This document shows positions 45,901 to 55,330 of a stretch of 64,000 bases of DNA, piece after piece (within the stretch, counting starts at the first letter, position 1; each line of letters opens with the position of its first letter). The notes under the pieces are model-generated. The model saw only the letters and a program-made list of their open reading frames with translations, had not been told where the DNA came from and did not search any database. The stretch is from Limnoperna fortunei (lineage: Eukaryota; Mollusca; Bivalvia; Mytilida; Modiolidae). The stretch covers positions 4,436,001 to 4,500,000 of the forward strand of contig OX104112.1 in NCBI GenBank assembly GCA_944474755.1, read 5' to 3'. The translations under genes were made by a program, and so were the position numbers.

Positions 45901-47222
45901 AACACCTGACAAAATATTGTATGTATTAAATAATTAGAATTATCTCCCCTACAACAAAAGTAATATCTGACAATCTGTTAGATCCGACATCTAACAACTG
46001 CCAAAATATTGTATGCATTAAATAATTAGATATACCTCCCCTTCAACAAAATAATAAAACAAAATATCTCCCCTTACACATGAAATATTAGATGTTGTCG
46101 GCTTGACACATTTTCCTGAAATCTGTGCTAAGCCTGGAAATTTCAGAAATAATGATACCATAATGACTTCTTCTTTTCACATATTTGATTTACAATATTT
46201 AGAGTTTATTATAAATTCTGGTAAAACTTATAAAAATAATCTCCTTTTAGTGCTGAATCTCAAAGTGCTGAAGATCTTTTATTCTTGACACTTAACCTTT
46301 TATTGATATCAATCTCCCCTTAATTACTGATAATTCACAAATATGACATAAACTAATTACCTTTAAACACTGTGCTCTTTTGAAATCTGGAAGATCTTTG
46401 ATAAAGTTTGCATTGATTCTAAGAATTTGAAGCTTAGGATGTTTCCCTAAAGCTGATGGTAAATTCCTCAACTGGTTCCATGACAGATTTAGCTCCTGTA
46501 AGGTCTCCAGTTGTATAATATCTTTGTTAGGAAAATATACAAAAATATAAAATTTACAGCATTGTATACAATACACCCTATTCTCACAAGTGGTGTCATT
46601 AATTAGCCAATTATTGTTCAGTAAAACATGGCCATGGTCATTTCACCGAACGCTGAACATTTTGTTAACTAAATAGCAGAAAAAAGATACAAATTATTGA
46701 AACAGTTAAATAGCTGATAATATGTGTAATACCCCATTGAGTCTCAAACTCTGCCCATCTAAAAAATCATCCAAGACATTTCTGTAGCTAGAACAGCATT
46801 TAAATTCATTTGTATAACCATCAAGTTCCACAGAAATAGTTATAACATAAATAATTTCAAAAACAGTTTTGGTGTAGTTGCAGTGATTCTGTTTTAGATC
46901 AAGACGTTGTTTTAATCAATTTGCACACAATTTACAATGATTTATACTGTAGCAATAGTATGAAAAACAAAGAAGCACAAAAACTTTTGCAACTTTTTAC
47001 ATAAGAACTCCAAAATTACAATACCTGTTTCTTTATTCTGTTATAAAGTTGTGAGCCAGATGAAGAATCTTAAGTCTAGTAAAAGTACAGACAAACCAAA
47101 TAGCTGAGTCATCAAGATGGTTGAATGACATGTATAGTTCCTGCAGTCTGTATGGTGAACTACAGGGAGGAAACTCAGGGAGGTCTTTTAATGTTTTCAT
47201 TGTCAAATTAAGGTATCTCAGC
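34765..47222 (-). CDS. PHLPP: PHLPP-like LRR-containing PPM protein phosphatase (gene span, 5' end not seen)
   Basis: Seven minus-strand exons: 47222-47025, 46521-46361, 45632-45505, 44835-44701, 40153-39959, 38058-37833, 36943-34765. They give leucine-rich repeats, then a PPM (PP2C) phosphatase domain, then a long polar tail ending in TYL. The join GLLWQTGLSQTSGIRNK to LSVGIINKPS, FGIFDGGRSDEVVKLL, NVANVGDTEAVICHHGE and the 'ANHGLWKF' in place of the usual Asp-Gly motif all fit PHLPP and not ordinary PP2C. PHLPP enzymes dephosphorylate hydrophobic-motif sites of AKT/PKC-type kinases (known for the vertebrate proteins). The RA/PH part and most LRRs expected upstream are not visible in this window. 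Three small disruptions are present (stop in the 47-kb exon, frameshift at about 35.62 kb, TAG at 35400-35398). Confidence 0.85.
37833..38058 (-). CDS. PHLPP: PHLPP-like exon: PPM phosphatase core
   Basis: Acceptor tgtttttacag, donor AGAG|gtatct. Reads KLKSVGQKIGAAGILCHIRK, FVLNVANVGDTEAVICHHGE, AVPLSRLFVANKDKEERQRI and YKSGGIITE. NVGDTEAV is the PPM 'GDS.A' strand. Phase 0 at the 3' end joins the long terminal exon. Confidence 0.87.
38236..38745. repeat. 255-bp tandem duplication
   Basis: ctcgaaaacccaaacacatg at 38241 recurs at 38496, and similarity continues to 'ggcaaataaa'. About 95% identical by eye. Intronic in the PHLPP-like gene. Confidence 0.87.
39097..39352. repeat. 125-bp tandem duplication
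   Basis: 'aaaaacaaaaactgccatgg' at about 39108 recurs at about 39233, and both copies run through to 'tgtatatgtaaatcaaatgt'. Nearly identical copies, so recent. Intronic. Confidence 0.88.
39510..39870. repeat. 27-bp minisatellite, about 13 copies
   Basis: Unit agtctttagccatgtgttaa plus agtagtt, homogeneous, with one shortened copy at about 39670. Directly after the FDGGR exon, in the intron. Gives a spurious minus frame of nine-residue repeats. Confidence 0.93.
39959..40153 (-). CDS. PHLPP: PHLPP-like exon: PPM phosphatase, FDGGR motif
   Basis: Acceptor atataaaatag, donor ACAG|gtatat. Reads LSVGIINKPSFANEVEGLFG, IFDGGRSDEVVKLLQNNGD, KAILGEIHHQ and HNYMKYTMLAIYR. FDGG-R-x-x-E replaces the DGH of ordinary PP2C and matches PHLPP. 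Phase 2 on both sides. Confidence 0.87.
40390..43440. repeat. 46-bp minisatellite, about 60 copies, interrupted by a SINE
   Basis: Unit of about 46 bp (45 in copies with 'cagaagtac') made of ataattatataagaggatac, cagttaataaaaggtacaac and tggtac. A higher-order repeat is visible: the block from about 41220 to 41880 recurs at 41906-42560, offset about 686 bp. Lies in the PHLPP-like intron between the LRR junction exon and the first phosphatase exon. Confidence 0.93.
42712..42976 (-). mobile_element. tRNA-derived SINE, copy 4, full length, in the 46-bp array
   Basis: Reverse strand: head ggggcctcggtggccgagtg with A-box-like sequence, B-box-like gggttcgattctcac, body, and tail of caaacaaacaaac. 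Flanked by taattatataag on both sides (42700-42711 and 42977-42988), a 12-bp target duplication, with the caveat that the host array repeats that string. Confidence 0.92.
43777..43933. mobile_element. MITE with GGGCCC terminal inverted repeats, 157 bp
   Basis: Left end gggcccagcgccataaacat, right end atgttttatggcgctgggcc(c). Inner parts (gctgagaa / ctgagaaaaac) also pair partly. No clear target duplication. Intronic in the PHLPP-like gene. Confidence 0.75.
44701..44835 (-). CDS. PHLPP: PHLPP-like exon: LRR-phosphatase junction
   Basis: Acceptor ttttatttatag, donor AATAA|gtaagt. Reads SNMKKICSVDMRGQNRSILD, LRQAVFDSTGLLWQTGLSQ and TSGIRN. The W...G....SG.RNK(L) pattern marks the start of the PHLPP phosphatase domain. 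Phase 2 on both sides. Confidence 0.85.
45060..45420. repeat. Dispersed repeat relic in the PHLPP-like intron
   Basis: Contains 'agcaacagtgaccttgatct', 'gtggcaacaaatgcattcac' and 'aagcttggtcttcatgaaag', wording of a dispersed family. The 77-codon plus-strand frame here is taken to belong to it and not to a gene. Confidence 0.4.
45505..45632 (-). CDS. PHLPP: PHLPP-like exon: leucine-rich repeats
   Basis: Acceptor attttgacag, donor TCAG|gtatat. Reads VLEVGSNRLSDITVANLMSS, QVNLLDISGNNINLDTTVL and KGI. Its first ~47 bases are tandemly reduplicated upstream in the intron (see the 91-bp array). Phase 0 in, phase 2 out. Confidence 0.82.
45596..46040. repeat. 91-bp tandem array built from an exon start
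   Basis: The landmark tctgacaatctgttagatc occurs at 45601 (inside the real exon), 45692, 45783, 45874 (tcgg variant) and 45966, with spacing 91, 91, 91 and 92. Each copy contains the splice acceptor and first ~47 coding bases of the LRR exon plus ~40 bases of intron ('ttagaattatctcccctaca'). Confidence 0.92.
46361..46521 (-). CDS. PHLPP: PHLPP-like exon: leucine-rich repeats
   Basis: Reads IIQLETLQELNLSWNQLRNL, PSALGKHPKLQILRINANFI and KDLPDFKRAQCLK. Acceptor ctaacaaag, donor AAAG|gtaatt, ending in phase 0. Two canonical LxxLxLxxN repeats. Confidence 0.85.
47025..47222 (-). CDS. PHLPP: PHLPP-like exon: leucine-rich repeats, with apparent one-base error
   Basis: The acceptor (catctattgtag) is just upstream; the donor is ACAG|gtattg. 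Reads LRYLNLTMKTLKDLPEFPP, then YRLQELYMSFNHLDDSAIWF and FTRLKILHLAHNFITE, two LRRs. An in-frame TAA follows FITE. Loss of one base in 'agaataaag' removes the stop and also gives the phase needed by the next exon (HNFITEKET-D-IIQLETLQ). Two independent constraints met by one base suggests an assembly indel. Confidence 0.75.
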
Positions 47223-47319
47223 CTACAATAGATGTGAGAAGCTATTATTATATCATGGTATGAATTTTTGTAAGAAAAGAAGGAAATATTATTTACTATA
47301 TAGGAGACAGGTAGTGTTA

Positions 47320-47590
47320 TTTGGTCAAAATCAGATATCAATTAAGCCGCCAGTCTCTATACTGTGTAATGTGATTAGGCTGTAAATATATGTTGATTCT
47401 ATTGTTTCCTGACAGCATCTGGTTCCTGGTCCAAATCAGATATTAATTAAGCTACCAGTCTCTACATTGCGTAATGTGATCAGGTTGTAAATATCTGTTG
47501 ATTCTATTGTTTCCTGACAGCATCTGGTTCCTGGTCCAAATCAGATATTAATTAAGCTACCAGTCTCTACACTGTGTAATGTGATCAGTT
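47320..47590. repeat. ~110-bp tandem repeat, 2.5 copies
   Basis: 'ccagtctctacattgcgtaa', 'gttgattctattgtttcctg' and 'gcatctggttcctggtccaa' recur at about 47350, 47455 and 47567. In the 5' flank or intron of the PHLPP-like gene. Confidence 0.85.
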
Positions 47591-47692
47591 TTGTTAGGTG
47601 TTGAGATTTTGCTGCACTATTGCAGAATCATGACTTAACTCTGAAAAAAACTTGGTAATAGACAGTATTTAAAATATATTATAATAATAGAA

Positions 47693-47737
47693 AGCCTCAA
47701 TGGGTCAGTGGTTAAGGTAGTTAGTCATCAGCTGTAA
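47693..47737 (+). mobile_element. SINE head fragment
   Basis: gcctcaatgggtcagtggtt followed by aaggtagttagtcatc is the tRNA-like head of the SINE family, truncated after ~45 bases. Confidence 0.55.
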
Positions 47738-48559
47738 CTGTAAATTATTATGTTGAAATAATGTTCCAGTTATCTCCCTTAGACAAACTTATTTAGTATT
47801 TAGACATTTTTGTTGTTGCAAATGCTGACCCAAAATGGAAAAAAGTTGAAATATTTGAAGAAATGAGAGAACAAAATTTCATAAAATTGCCCATTTGAAA
47901 GTTAAAGAATATCTTTAAAATCTAAACCTATAGACTTTAAAGGGAAACTTTGGGAAAAAATGAAAATTTGATATGTTATTCTTCAAATAAAAAGAAACAC
48001 TTTTGCCTCTTGATGTTTTATTGTACTCTTTACCGTTAGGAAGCCACCGTCAATACCTATAGCTGAAAATAAGCCTCAGGTCACTGAGAGACCAATTAAA
48101 CTTCAAAAGATTGTTAATTGAAAATTAATTCTAAATAACGAAAACAAATAATTTTGTTACTGCTCAACTAAAGGTCTGTTAAAGGTACATTTTACAGAAA
48201 TAAGCATTGTTTTGCTTTAGTGCAACTTTTACCAGCTAGTCCTTTTAAATAATAAAGACTTAATTTAGTCTGACAAATGAATGCAATTTGTTTTAAGCAT
48301 GTAATATTATGATAAACTTTTTAATTTGAAATCAAACCAAATTATTTGTGGAAAAAATGTACAATATTCATGTATGCAGACATAACATAATGATGTGTAT
48401 TACTGCTATTTGTCAGTTGCTGTAGCTAAAAGTATAAAAACCTGCAGTTCTTTGGTCATCACTTCTGTGTAGAATCTCACTTCTGTGTAGATGCTGAAGC
48501 TATTGAAGACGTTTACCTCTGGTGACATTCATTCTCATATTCAAGAAGGGTCATTGTTG

Positions 48560-49160
48560 AGAAATAAAAACCTGCTACACCTACACCTAATGATGAAGAT
48601 GCCACCCCCTCAAACAGTCACATAGACTCGAGACTGGACATTAACGAACGCAGTCAAGATGTTCATGGAATGATGGAGATGGTGGCTGACTCCAAGGAAT
48701 TTCATCTCACACTCTGCTCCCCAGATTGTAAATTAAATCCAGCAGCCTGAGAATAGAACAAGAAGAGAAAAGTGTACTGGGAATTGTTTTTGTTGTTTTG
48801 TTGAATATTGTTTAATGCCACTTTCAGCAATTTTTCAGCTATATCAGCTATACCTTGTCAATTAAGATTGGAGTCGAACAAACCCTGCCCGCAGTGTAGT
48901 GTACATGGAGGCATGAAATTAGTTGAAAGTGAATGTATGATATACATGCTAAATACAGTCAGCAGAGAGAGGTATCCCCCATTCATGCACAGACCCTGAA
49001 ATGAATGTTTCAAGCAGGAAAATGTGGCCTACTACCTGAGACGTCTGAATAGCAGTTTCCAGTCAGCCATTTAAACTTTACAAGGAAATTCTAACCAAGA
49101 AACCTGGTCCTTATCCTGGAGCACCAATTGTTGCCTTACCCACTGTGTTACTCAATTCAC
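48560..49160 (+). pseudogene. Coding-like relic of unknown family, split by a SINE fragment
   Basis: Plus-strand text reads NDEDATPSNSHIDSRLDINE, RSQDVHGMMEMVADSKEFHL and TLCSPDCKLNPAA then stop. After a SINE piece (48797-48900) another frame reads KLVESECMIYMLNTVSRERY and NECFKQENVAYYLRRLNSSF. Stops and the insertion indicate decay. Possibly a processed-gene relic; family not recognised. Confidence 0.3.
48797..48900 (-). mobile_element. SINE fragment
   Basis: ccactttcagcaatttttca, tagctatatcag-like repeat and ccttgtcaattaagattgga belong to the SINE body; the middle is deleted. Confidence 0.75.
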
Positions 49161-49374
49161 CATTTTGGAAAAGCAAGACAGAAAAGATATTTATAAGTTT
49201 CCCCTGTGACCATCTTTATGAGTGGGTAGCAGTTTGATTTCCTTATGTAGTTAAACAATAAGTATGTAAAGCTGTAGGTTTTTGTGCCTTTATGCTGATC
49301 TGATGAATCCACCCTGCCATAAATGATAATTAAACAAAACCCATTGGCTTTGACAGTGTTCATTCAATGTTGGT

Positions 49375-49548
49375 TTGTTTGTTTGTTTGATGGTGTTTAA
49401 CGCCACTTTCAGCAATTTTTCAGCTATAGCATGGCCTCCAGTTTTTATTGGAGGAGTAAGCCGGAGTACCCGGAGAAAACCCCCGACCTGCGGTGGGAAA
49501 ACTGGCAATCCTTGTCAATTAAGATTGGAGTCGAGTACATCCTGCCAC
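49375..49548 (-). mobile_element. 5'-truncated SINE with 11-bp target duplication
   Basis: The family body runs from the tgtttgtttgtttga tail to 'ggagtcgagtacatcctgcc' and lacks the tRNA head. TCAATGTTGGT lies on both sides (49364-49374 and 49549-49559), showing insertion by target-primed reverse transcription of a truncated copy. Confidence 0.9.
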
Positions 49549-49559
49549 TCAATGTTGGT

Positions 49560-50399
49560 GCAACACAAGCTCGATAATATGATCTTGAACAATTTAACAC
49601 CTTTAATCATTGTAAACAACACAAGCTTGCACCATAACGATCTGTGCAAGCTTATTATAAGACGAGCTAATTAGAACTAATTTGGGGTTAATGAGTTATC
49701 ATTATCATACTCGTTAACAGTTGTTCTCTGCCAAGAAGTTAAATATTTAAATTTATGTTAGACACAATACTGAGATGGTGATTGTTTCAATAGTGGAAAA
49801 CTTTCATTCCTGATTGTAAGAATTGTTAGGAAACATTAACTATAAATGTCCCGAATAGTCCGATATAACAAGCAATACAATGATTTATTTTTGCAATCGG
49901 CCAGCTTCCATTGAATTAGGTCGGACAAAGTAAGTAATTAATGCTTTATTTAACATAGTTTGTTTTTTGGATAGATTCATCGATGGCTGACAATTCACTT
50001 GAAGCTAATATCTTCTGAATGTGTTACTTAGTTGTCACTGGGCATTTGTTTTTCATGTCAACTGAAAATAGAATATTGATTGATATCAGGTCATCCATTT
50101 CACTCCTATACACATGTATATTACTCAAAACTAACCACACACACAACTTATTTCTGCACTTATAGCCATCAATTTTATAGTGCACCTTTTAATGTACATG
50201 TAGAATAGGTTGGCAATCTGTCCACGTAAAATGTACACAGGTTAACATTACGACAATCTGCCATATTGAGATCTTGAGACAGGCATGTAGCTGGACAACC
50301 AAATATAAAATTATGGATTTCTTACTTATTTGTATGTTGAAACTGAATTAATCTAAAAACAATGTTTGCCATTGCAAACGAAGTAAAAAAAATTGATAC
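49560..50399. other. Intergenic or intronic, nothing recognised
   Basis: AT-rich sequence without coding support on either strand. Confidence 0.4.
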
Positions 50400-50510
50400 C
50401 TGTTTATACATATAGGTAAATGCATCTGGTTCCCATAAGACATCAACTATCACGCCAGTATCTACATTGTAACATTGTATATATCTTATTCCAAACAGGA
50501 ACCAGTCTCC
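50400..50510 (-). CDS. Isolated exon-like segment, unknown protein
   Basis: Minus strand, acceptor ttttgttttag, donor ACAG|gtatca. The open reading gives DWFLFGIRYIQCYNVDTGVI and VDVLWEPDAFTYMYKQ (37 residues), aromatic and protein-like. It starts in phase 1 and ends in phase 0, which does not join to the PHLPP-like exon at 47222 (needs phase 2), so either an exon is missing between them or this belongs to another gene. Confidence 0.4.
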
Positions 50511-50559
50511 TAAAACAAAATGATTGTAAATTAGTTGTAAATGAAATGTTAAAATACAA

Positions 50560-50645
50560 TTCCTGATATTAATATCTGAGTTGTCTCCCTTATATAAAAC
50601 AATATAATTCCTGATACTAATATCTGAGTTGTCTCCCTTATATAA
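50560..50645. repeat. 54-bp duplication
   Basis: 'acaattcctgatattaatat' with 'ctgagttgtctcccttatat' is repeated at once ('ataattcctgatactaatat'). Confidence 0.8.
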
Positions 50646-51694
50646 AAATAAAATTAATTAATTAATATTTGAAATAATCCAGAGCCATGTCAGTCAATAT
50701 AAAAAGTATACTAAATAAAGACTTTAAAAACATCTTTTATTAGATTTCATCCAATGCTACAAAATAAGTATCAAAATGTGTTTACATTCTATCACGATAA
50801 ACATAAACAAATGATGTCACTGTTTTTATGATGTTTATGTGTCATGGTGAGCAACACGATTTTAATAAAAAGTTTGCATGATTTTAGATTGAACACACAT
50901 CCACTGACTTGTACATACATGTACATTGTGTTTCATTATAAATGTAATATACATTATATTTGAATGGGTAATGATGCATTACATGGGTTTTACTGTAGCC
51001 AACATACATGGTTATGTCACCATATAAACTCAATTTATGAGAGTATAACCCATGATTCATTTTGACAACCCATCATACAGTGAGCAATACATACGGATCA
51101 TAACATGCAAATCCTCAATAAATTAAACTAAAAATACTTTGAACATGTTGAGTCTATTCAATTTCCTTCATGTAATTGTGAATATATAACGACTCGCCCC
51201 ACTCTCGAGTCGCCCCACATTTAATAACGACTCGCCCCACATACGTAAAATAAATAAATTTAAAATATAAATCTAAATATTTAATACTTTATGATATAAC
51301 TAAATATATTGACAGTATAAACATGATAAATTTGTGTATATTGTACTGCTGTGTGTGTTAATTGGCGGTGGATGTCTTGAGATTAAAGTGAACTCATGTT
51401 CACTTCTTTAATTAACTATAATAATTATAATAATAAATTGAATGTTTGCTTGTTTACAATCATGATTAACTTTGTAAGGATTAACAGTTAGAAATAATTT
51501 AAATTTAATTGTCTTTATCTGAATGTTTGTTTGGAGTAAAAGCTTGTTCCTATTTCTGCTTCTTTGCAGTATATATTTCCGCATACATGTATATAAACAA
51601 GTGTGGACACAGAAAAACGTCTCGCCTGAATTCCGCATCAGTAACGAAAATAAATTTCGTCATACGCATTACGTTAATAGCATTAATTATGAGC

Positions 51695-52320
51695 AGCGGC
51701 CTGTATACCAAATATTGTCACCATACTATGCATAGTTACAGAGGAACTGTCCTAATACAAAAACTTTAACGTAGTCGCTGGACCGTGAAATTGAGGTCAA
51801 GGTCAGGTGGAACCTACCAGACAGTCATGTACTATTAATCAGCAACCTATATACCAAATATTGTCATCCTACCATGCGTAGTTACAGAGGAACTATCGTA
51901 ACCCAAAAACTTTAACGCAGTCGCTGGACTGTGAAATTGAGGTCAAGATCAGGTGACACCTACCAGACAGTCATGTACTAGTCATCAGCAACCTATACAC
52001 CAAATATTGTCATCCTACCATGCGTAGTTACAGAGGAACTGTCGTAACCCCAAAACTTTAATGCAGTCGCAGGACAGTGAAATTGAAGTCAAGGTCAGGT
52101 GACACCTACCAGACAGTCATGTACTAGTCATCAGCAACCTATACACCTAATATTGTCATCCTACCATGCATAGTTACAGAGGAACTGTCGTAACCCCAAA
52201 ACTGTAACGTAGTCGCTGGACCGTGAAATTGAGGTCAAGGTCAGGTGACACCTACCAGACAGTCATGTACTAGTCATCAGCAACCTATACACCAAATATT
52301 GTCATCCTACCATTGCCGAT
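51695..52320. repeat. 146-bp tandem repeat, 4.3 copies
   Basis: aacctata(c/t)accaaata at 51844, 51990, 52136 and 52282 shows exact 146-bp spacing, with an earlier diverged copy at about 51698. The unit includes 'ttgaggtcaaggtcaggtga' and 'cctaccagacagtcatgtac'. It has the look of a dispersed family that has expanded locally. Confidence 0.92.
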
Positions 52321-52722
52321 TTCCATTCAATAACTCCAAATAACACCCATGTCACTGGATACTACCCAATACACATGTATTTACGACCATAGAAGCCGGC
52401 AAAGGATCTTTAATGATGCAATCACCGATTACCGATAAATTTAACACTATAAAACTTAGGCGCCAAAAAATCACTACACCCAATAATTTGTCGCCAAATG
52501 CAAACAAAAAATCGCAATTGGCGACATTGGTGAAGCCCAGCGCTGCCACTGTTCACCATGTTGTGCTATATTCAGTAACATGTAATCACATCCGTGTGTT
52601 ACAGTTGTCATTGACATAATAATAATTAGATAAGAAGCTTCTGTGATTCCAAATGAGTAGCTTGGCAAAGCTGTGAATAATAAAAACCTTGACACGGCGT
52701 TCTTTATCATATCTCAACAACC

Positions 52723-52869
52723 ATGCCAGTAGATCGTAAGCGTTGTACCCAAACATTCGACCACAACAAGAGTCCGTACTTTGTTACTGCTGTAACTTCT
52801 TCCACAGAACATGTACAACCATTTACCCAATACAACTTTAAACAACAGAAGACCATACCTCGGGTCTAG
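52723..52869 (+). CDS. Short open frame, unrecognised
   Basis: ATG with a favourable context (acaaccatgc) begins 48 codons: MPVDRKRCTQTFDHNKSPYF, TAVTSSTEHVQPFTQYNFKQ, stop at 52867-52869. The composition is protein-like, but there is no family match I recognise and no neighbouring exon; it may be a first exon or chance. Confidence 0.25.
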   Translation: MPVDRKRCTQTFDHNKSPYFVTAVTSSTEHVQPFTQYNFKQQKTIPRV

Positions 52870-53188
52870 TTCTGCTACAATACATGCAAATTACTCGTAC
52901 CACCAGCTGTAGAAAGTATACGTCCTTCAGTTGGTGACGACACAATACCATATCACAATTCCTTTATTTTAAAGTAAATATATGTTGAAGCTTTTTTTTG
53001 TTTTGTTCTTTTTTTCGCTCATTTTCTGATACATAGTAAATTTCACGTTAAACAATAAACCTCAGTTTGGTCAACTTCTGTACAGTTAATAAAAAAAACA
53101 TCAGTTAACAAACAAAAAACTTTGTTTTCACATGACAATATAGATTTCTCGGACCATAAATCATAGGACAACTCGGACCATAAGGTAT

Positions 53189-53233
53189 AGGACAACTCGG
53201 ACCGTATATGAATAATACGGTCCGACTTGTCCT
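53189..53233. repeat. Hairpin of 19-bp arms in a 'ggacaactcgg' cluster
   Basis: aggacaactcggaccgtat and atacggtccgacttgtcct pair with one mismatch around a 7-base loop. Partial copies of the arm lie at 53140-53185 (ggacaactcggaccata) and 53238-53282 (ccgagttgtc), so the hairpin is the centre of a small inverted cluster. Confidence 0.8.
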
Positions 53234-53469
53234 ATTACGTTCCGAGTTGTCACGATCCGAGTTGTCCGCGGTCCGAGTTGTCTCGCATTAAGGTAAATCT
53301 AGCATACACTTGTCAATGGACCTACCTGGACCACCCACAATCAATAGGACGCTCATAATGAATACAGAGGAATAAGTTAAATTTAGTGTCTAACTACGGT
53401 ATGACGTCAAAATAAGACAATAATAGCGAGCACAGCTCGCAGCTGCGCGAAGAGCGGTGAGCTCTACGG

Positions 53470-53780
53470 CAATTACGTGTCACGTGATCAAAATGAAATC
53501 ACGTGATCAAAATCTGCTTAATGCTGATATTGATTTTTTTTCGTCCGGAAGTTGATATCGTCAAAAAACTGGAACAAAGTGAATGAATAAGGGTAAACAT
53601 TAATTTTAAAGAAAGACTTAAAAATAAAGTTGACATCGATAAAAAGTAAATGTTATATTTAAAGATAACAACAAAAATTTCATACTATTTTTTTGGAATC
53701 TCTTAATCGATCCTTAAAAACTGACAATCAAAGACATTTCATGTGACGTCACCATTACAAAGAAAGACGTCACGTGACAA
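53470..53780. promoter_or_regulatory. Cluster of CACGTG and TGACGTCA boxes
   Basis: TCACGTGA at 53480 and 53499, TGACGTCA at 53744, GTCACGTGAC at 53769. These are the E-box (USF/MiT-TFEB type) and CRE consensus palindromes. No transcript start can be placed; a regulatory role is inference. Confidence 0.3.
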
Positions 53781-54706
53781 CTGGAATTTAGAGGCACTGT
53801 CATAGGGTAGCGACAAGTATTAAATGTGGTGTTAACATTATAAATTAAAAATTTAGAATTTGATGGAAATTAAAATAATATTGTGTTCCAAACAAAAATT
53901 TAGTTGCAAGCTGTTTGCCTTCTTGATTTATTTTATAAAATAAAGTAGCGTGATAATACAACCCCCTTACACTACACAACGAGGAATTTTCATACATTTC
54001 AACGCACTTTTGACATTTGTACAAAATAATGTTTCGAACAATTTTGTTATAAATAAAGAAAATTCTTCATTATCTACCAAATATATAGTATTTGTCTCTA
54101 TATATGCATCGACTACGGCTCATGCGCTTACTGATTTTCGCTTGTTACAGAATATCTATAAAAAGTAAATTGACCATAATTTCTTCCTGCTAATTCAACA
54201 ATTTTGGTAAGAATAAGATTATGAATTATTTAATTGTATAAAACAGTGACTAACACATACAAATTTTTATGTGCATTAAAATTAAAGAAAAACTAACTTT
54301 TCCCAATCTATTTCTTCAAGATTTATTACGTAATCGCCTGTTTATTAACTGTGGCACAAAAACGGAACAAGAATAACAAGCTGCGAGTTCGTACCTTTTT
54401 AAGTCCGAAGAAGGTTATTTCATGTTTTAGATTTATTTCTTTAAGTCCTTAGCCGTTATTTAAAGTATTCTAATTATAATTATAATATGGACTGCAAAAT
54501 CAGAAAAATACAACACATATCAAACAAGACTGTGAAGAGCTCTACTGGACCCCTATAATTAACTTAAATTTGTCTCAATATTTTCGCGATAGTTAGCCAA
54601 ATAAGAAAATATTTTTTAGCCATACAATTTTTTAAAAACTACACTATAACATGTATTTACTTTGTTCAACTCTAAATATACATAATCATCAACAGTTATA
54701 CTACAA

Positions 54707-54787
54707 CTGCGGAACCGTACTGTATTCGTTCCAATTTTTTTATGTATAATGTAGTGGACCAAATTATAACAAGCTACGGTTCCGCAG
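54707..54787. repeat. Short inverted repeat (13-bp perfect arms)
   Basis: ctgcggaaccgta at 54707 and tacggttccgcag at 54775, 55 bases apart, embedded in AT-rich DNA. Could be the ends of a tiny MITE. Confidence 0.6.
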
Positions 54788-54929
54788 CTACAACATCACA
54801 TTACACAGCGACAGGTCCAGTTTTCAATTTGTAACAATTTAATAAAATGCAATATAGCTGACCAAACTGTATATGCGTTATTTAATACGAAAAATACAAC
54901 AAACTGTAAAGTAGATCAACATGAAAAAA

Positions 54930-55330
54930 GTAAACTTACTGTAGTATAATATTCCCTAATGACACAATATTTCCGGCAACATAAAACCATGAAACATCCA
55001 ACTGTAACTGGAACTGATCCACGAAAACAAAAGAATCCTCACAAAATGTTATTGCTCCATAGAACACTTTCTTATCACATGTTTTTTTTAATCATGTTAT
55101 GAACTTCTTCACTGACAAAAATCTAAAACATCTGAGGCACAAATGACACATTATTCCACCAACAACATAAAACATAAGTAACGGAACGGTCCATAAAATC
55201 AAACTAATCCTTACCAATATGTTATTTCCCCGTAGAACACATTCTAATCACATAATTATTTATCGAATTATGCAGCTGTTAACTGACAAATTTCTAAAAT
55301 ATCGAAATAGAACAGAACATATTTTGATAT
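54930..55330. repeat. Diverged tandem duplication, about 210-bp unit
   Basis: 'aacataaaaccatgaaacat', 'atgttattgctccatagaac' and 'cttatcacat' recur as 'aacataaaacataagtaac', 'atgttatttccccgtagaac' and 'ctaatcacat'. Confidence 0.65.

Noticed and set aside
54946..55090. Exon upstream of 50510 (minus, VFYGAITFCEDSFVFVDQFQ) with donor gtaagt
   Set aside because: Phase does not match the 50510 exon, and the same region is part of a diverged tandem duplication, so it is probably non-coding or at most untranslated.
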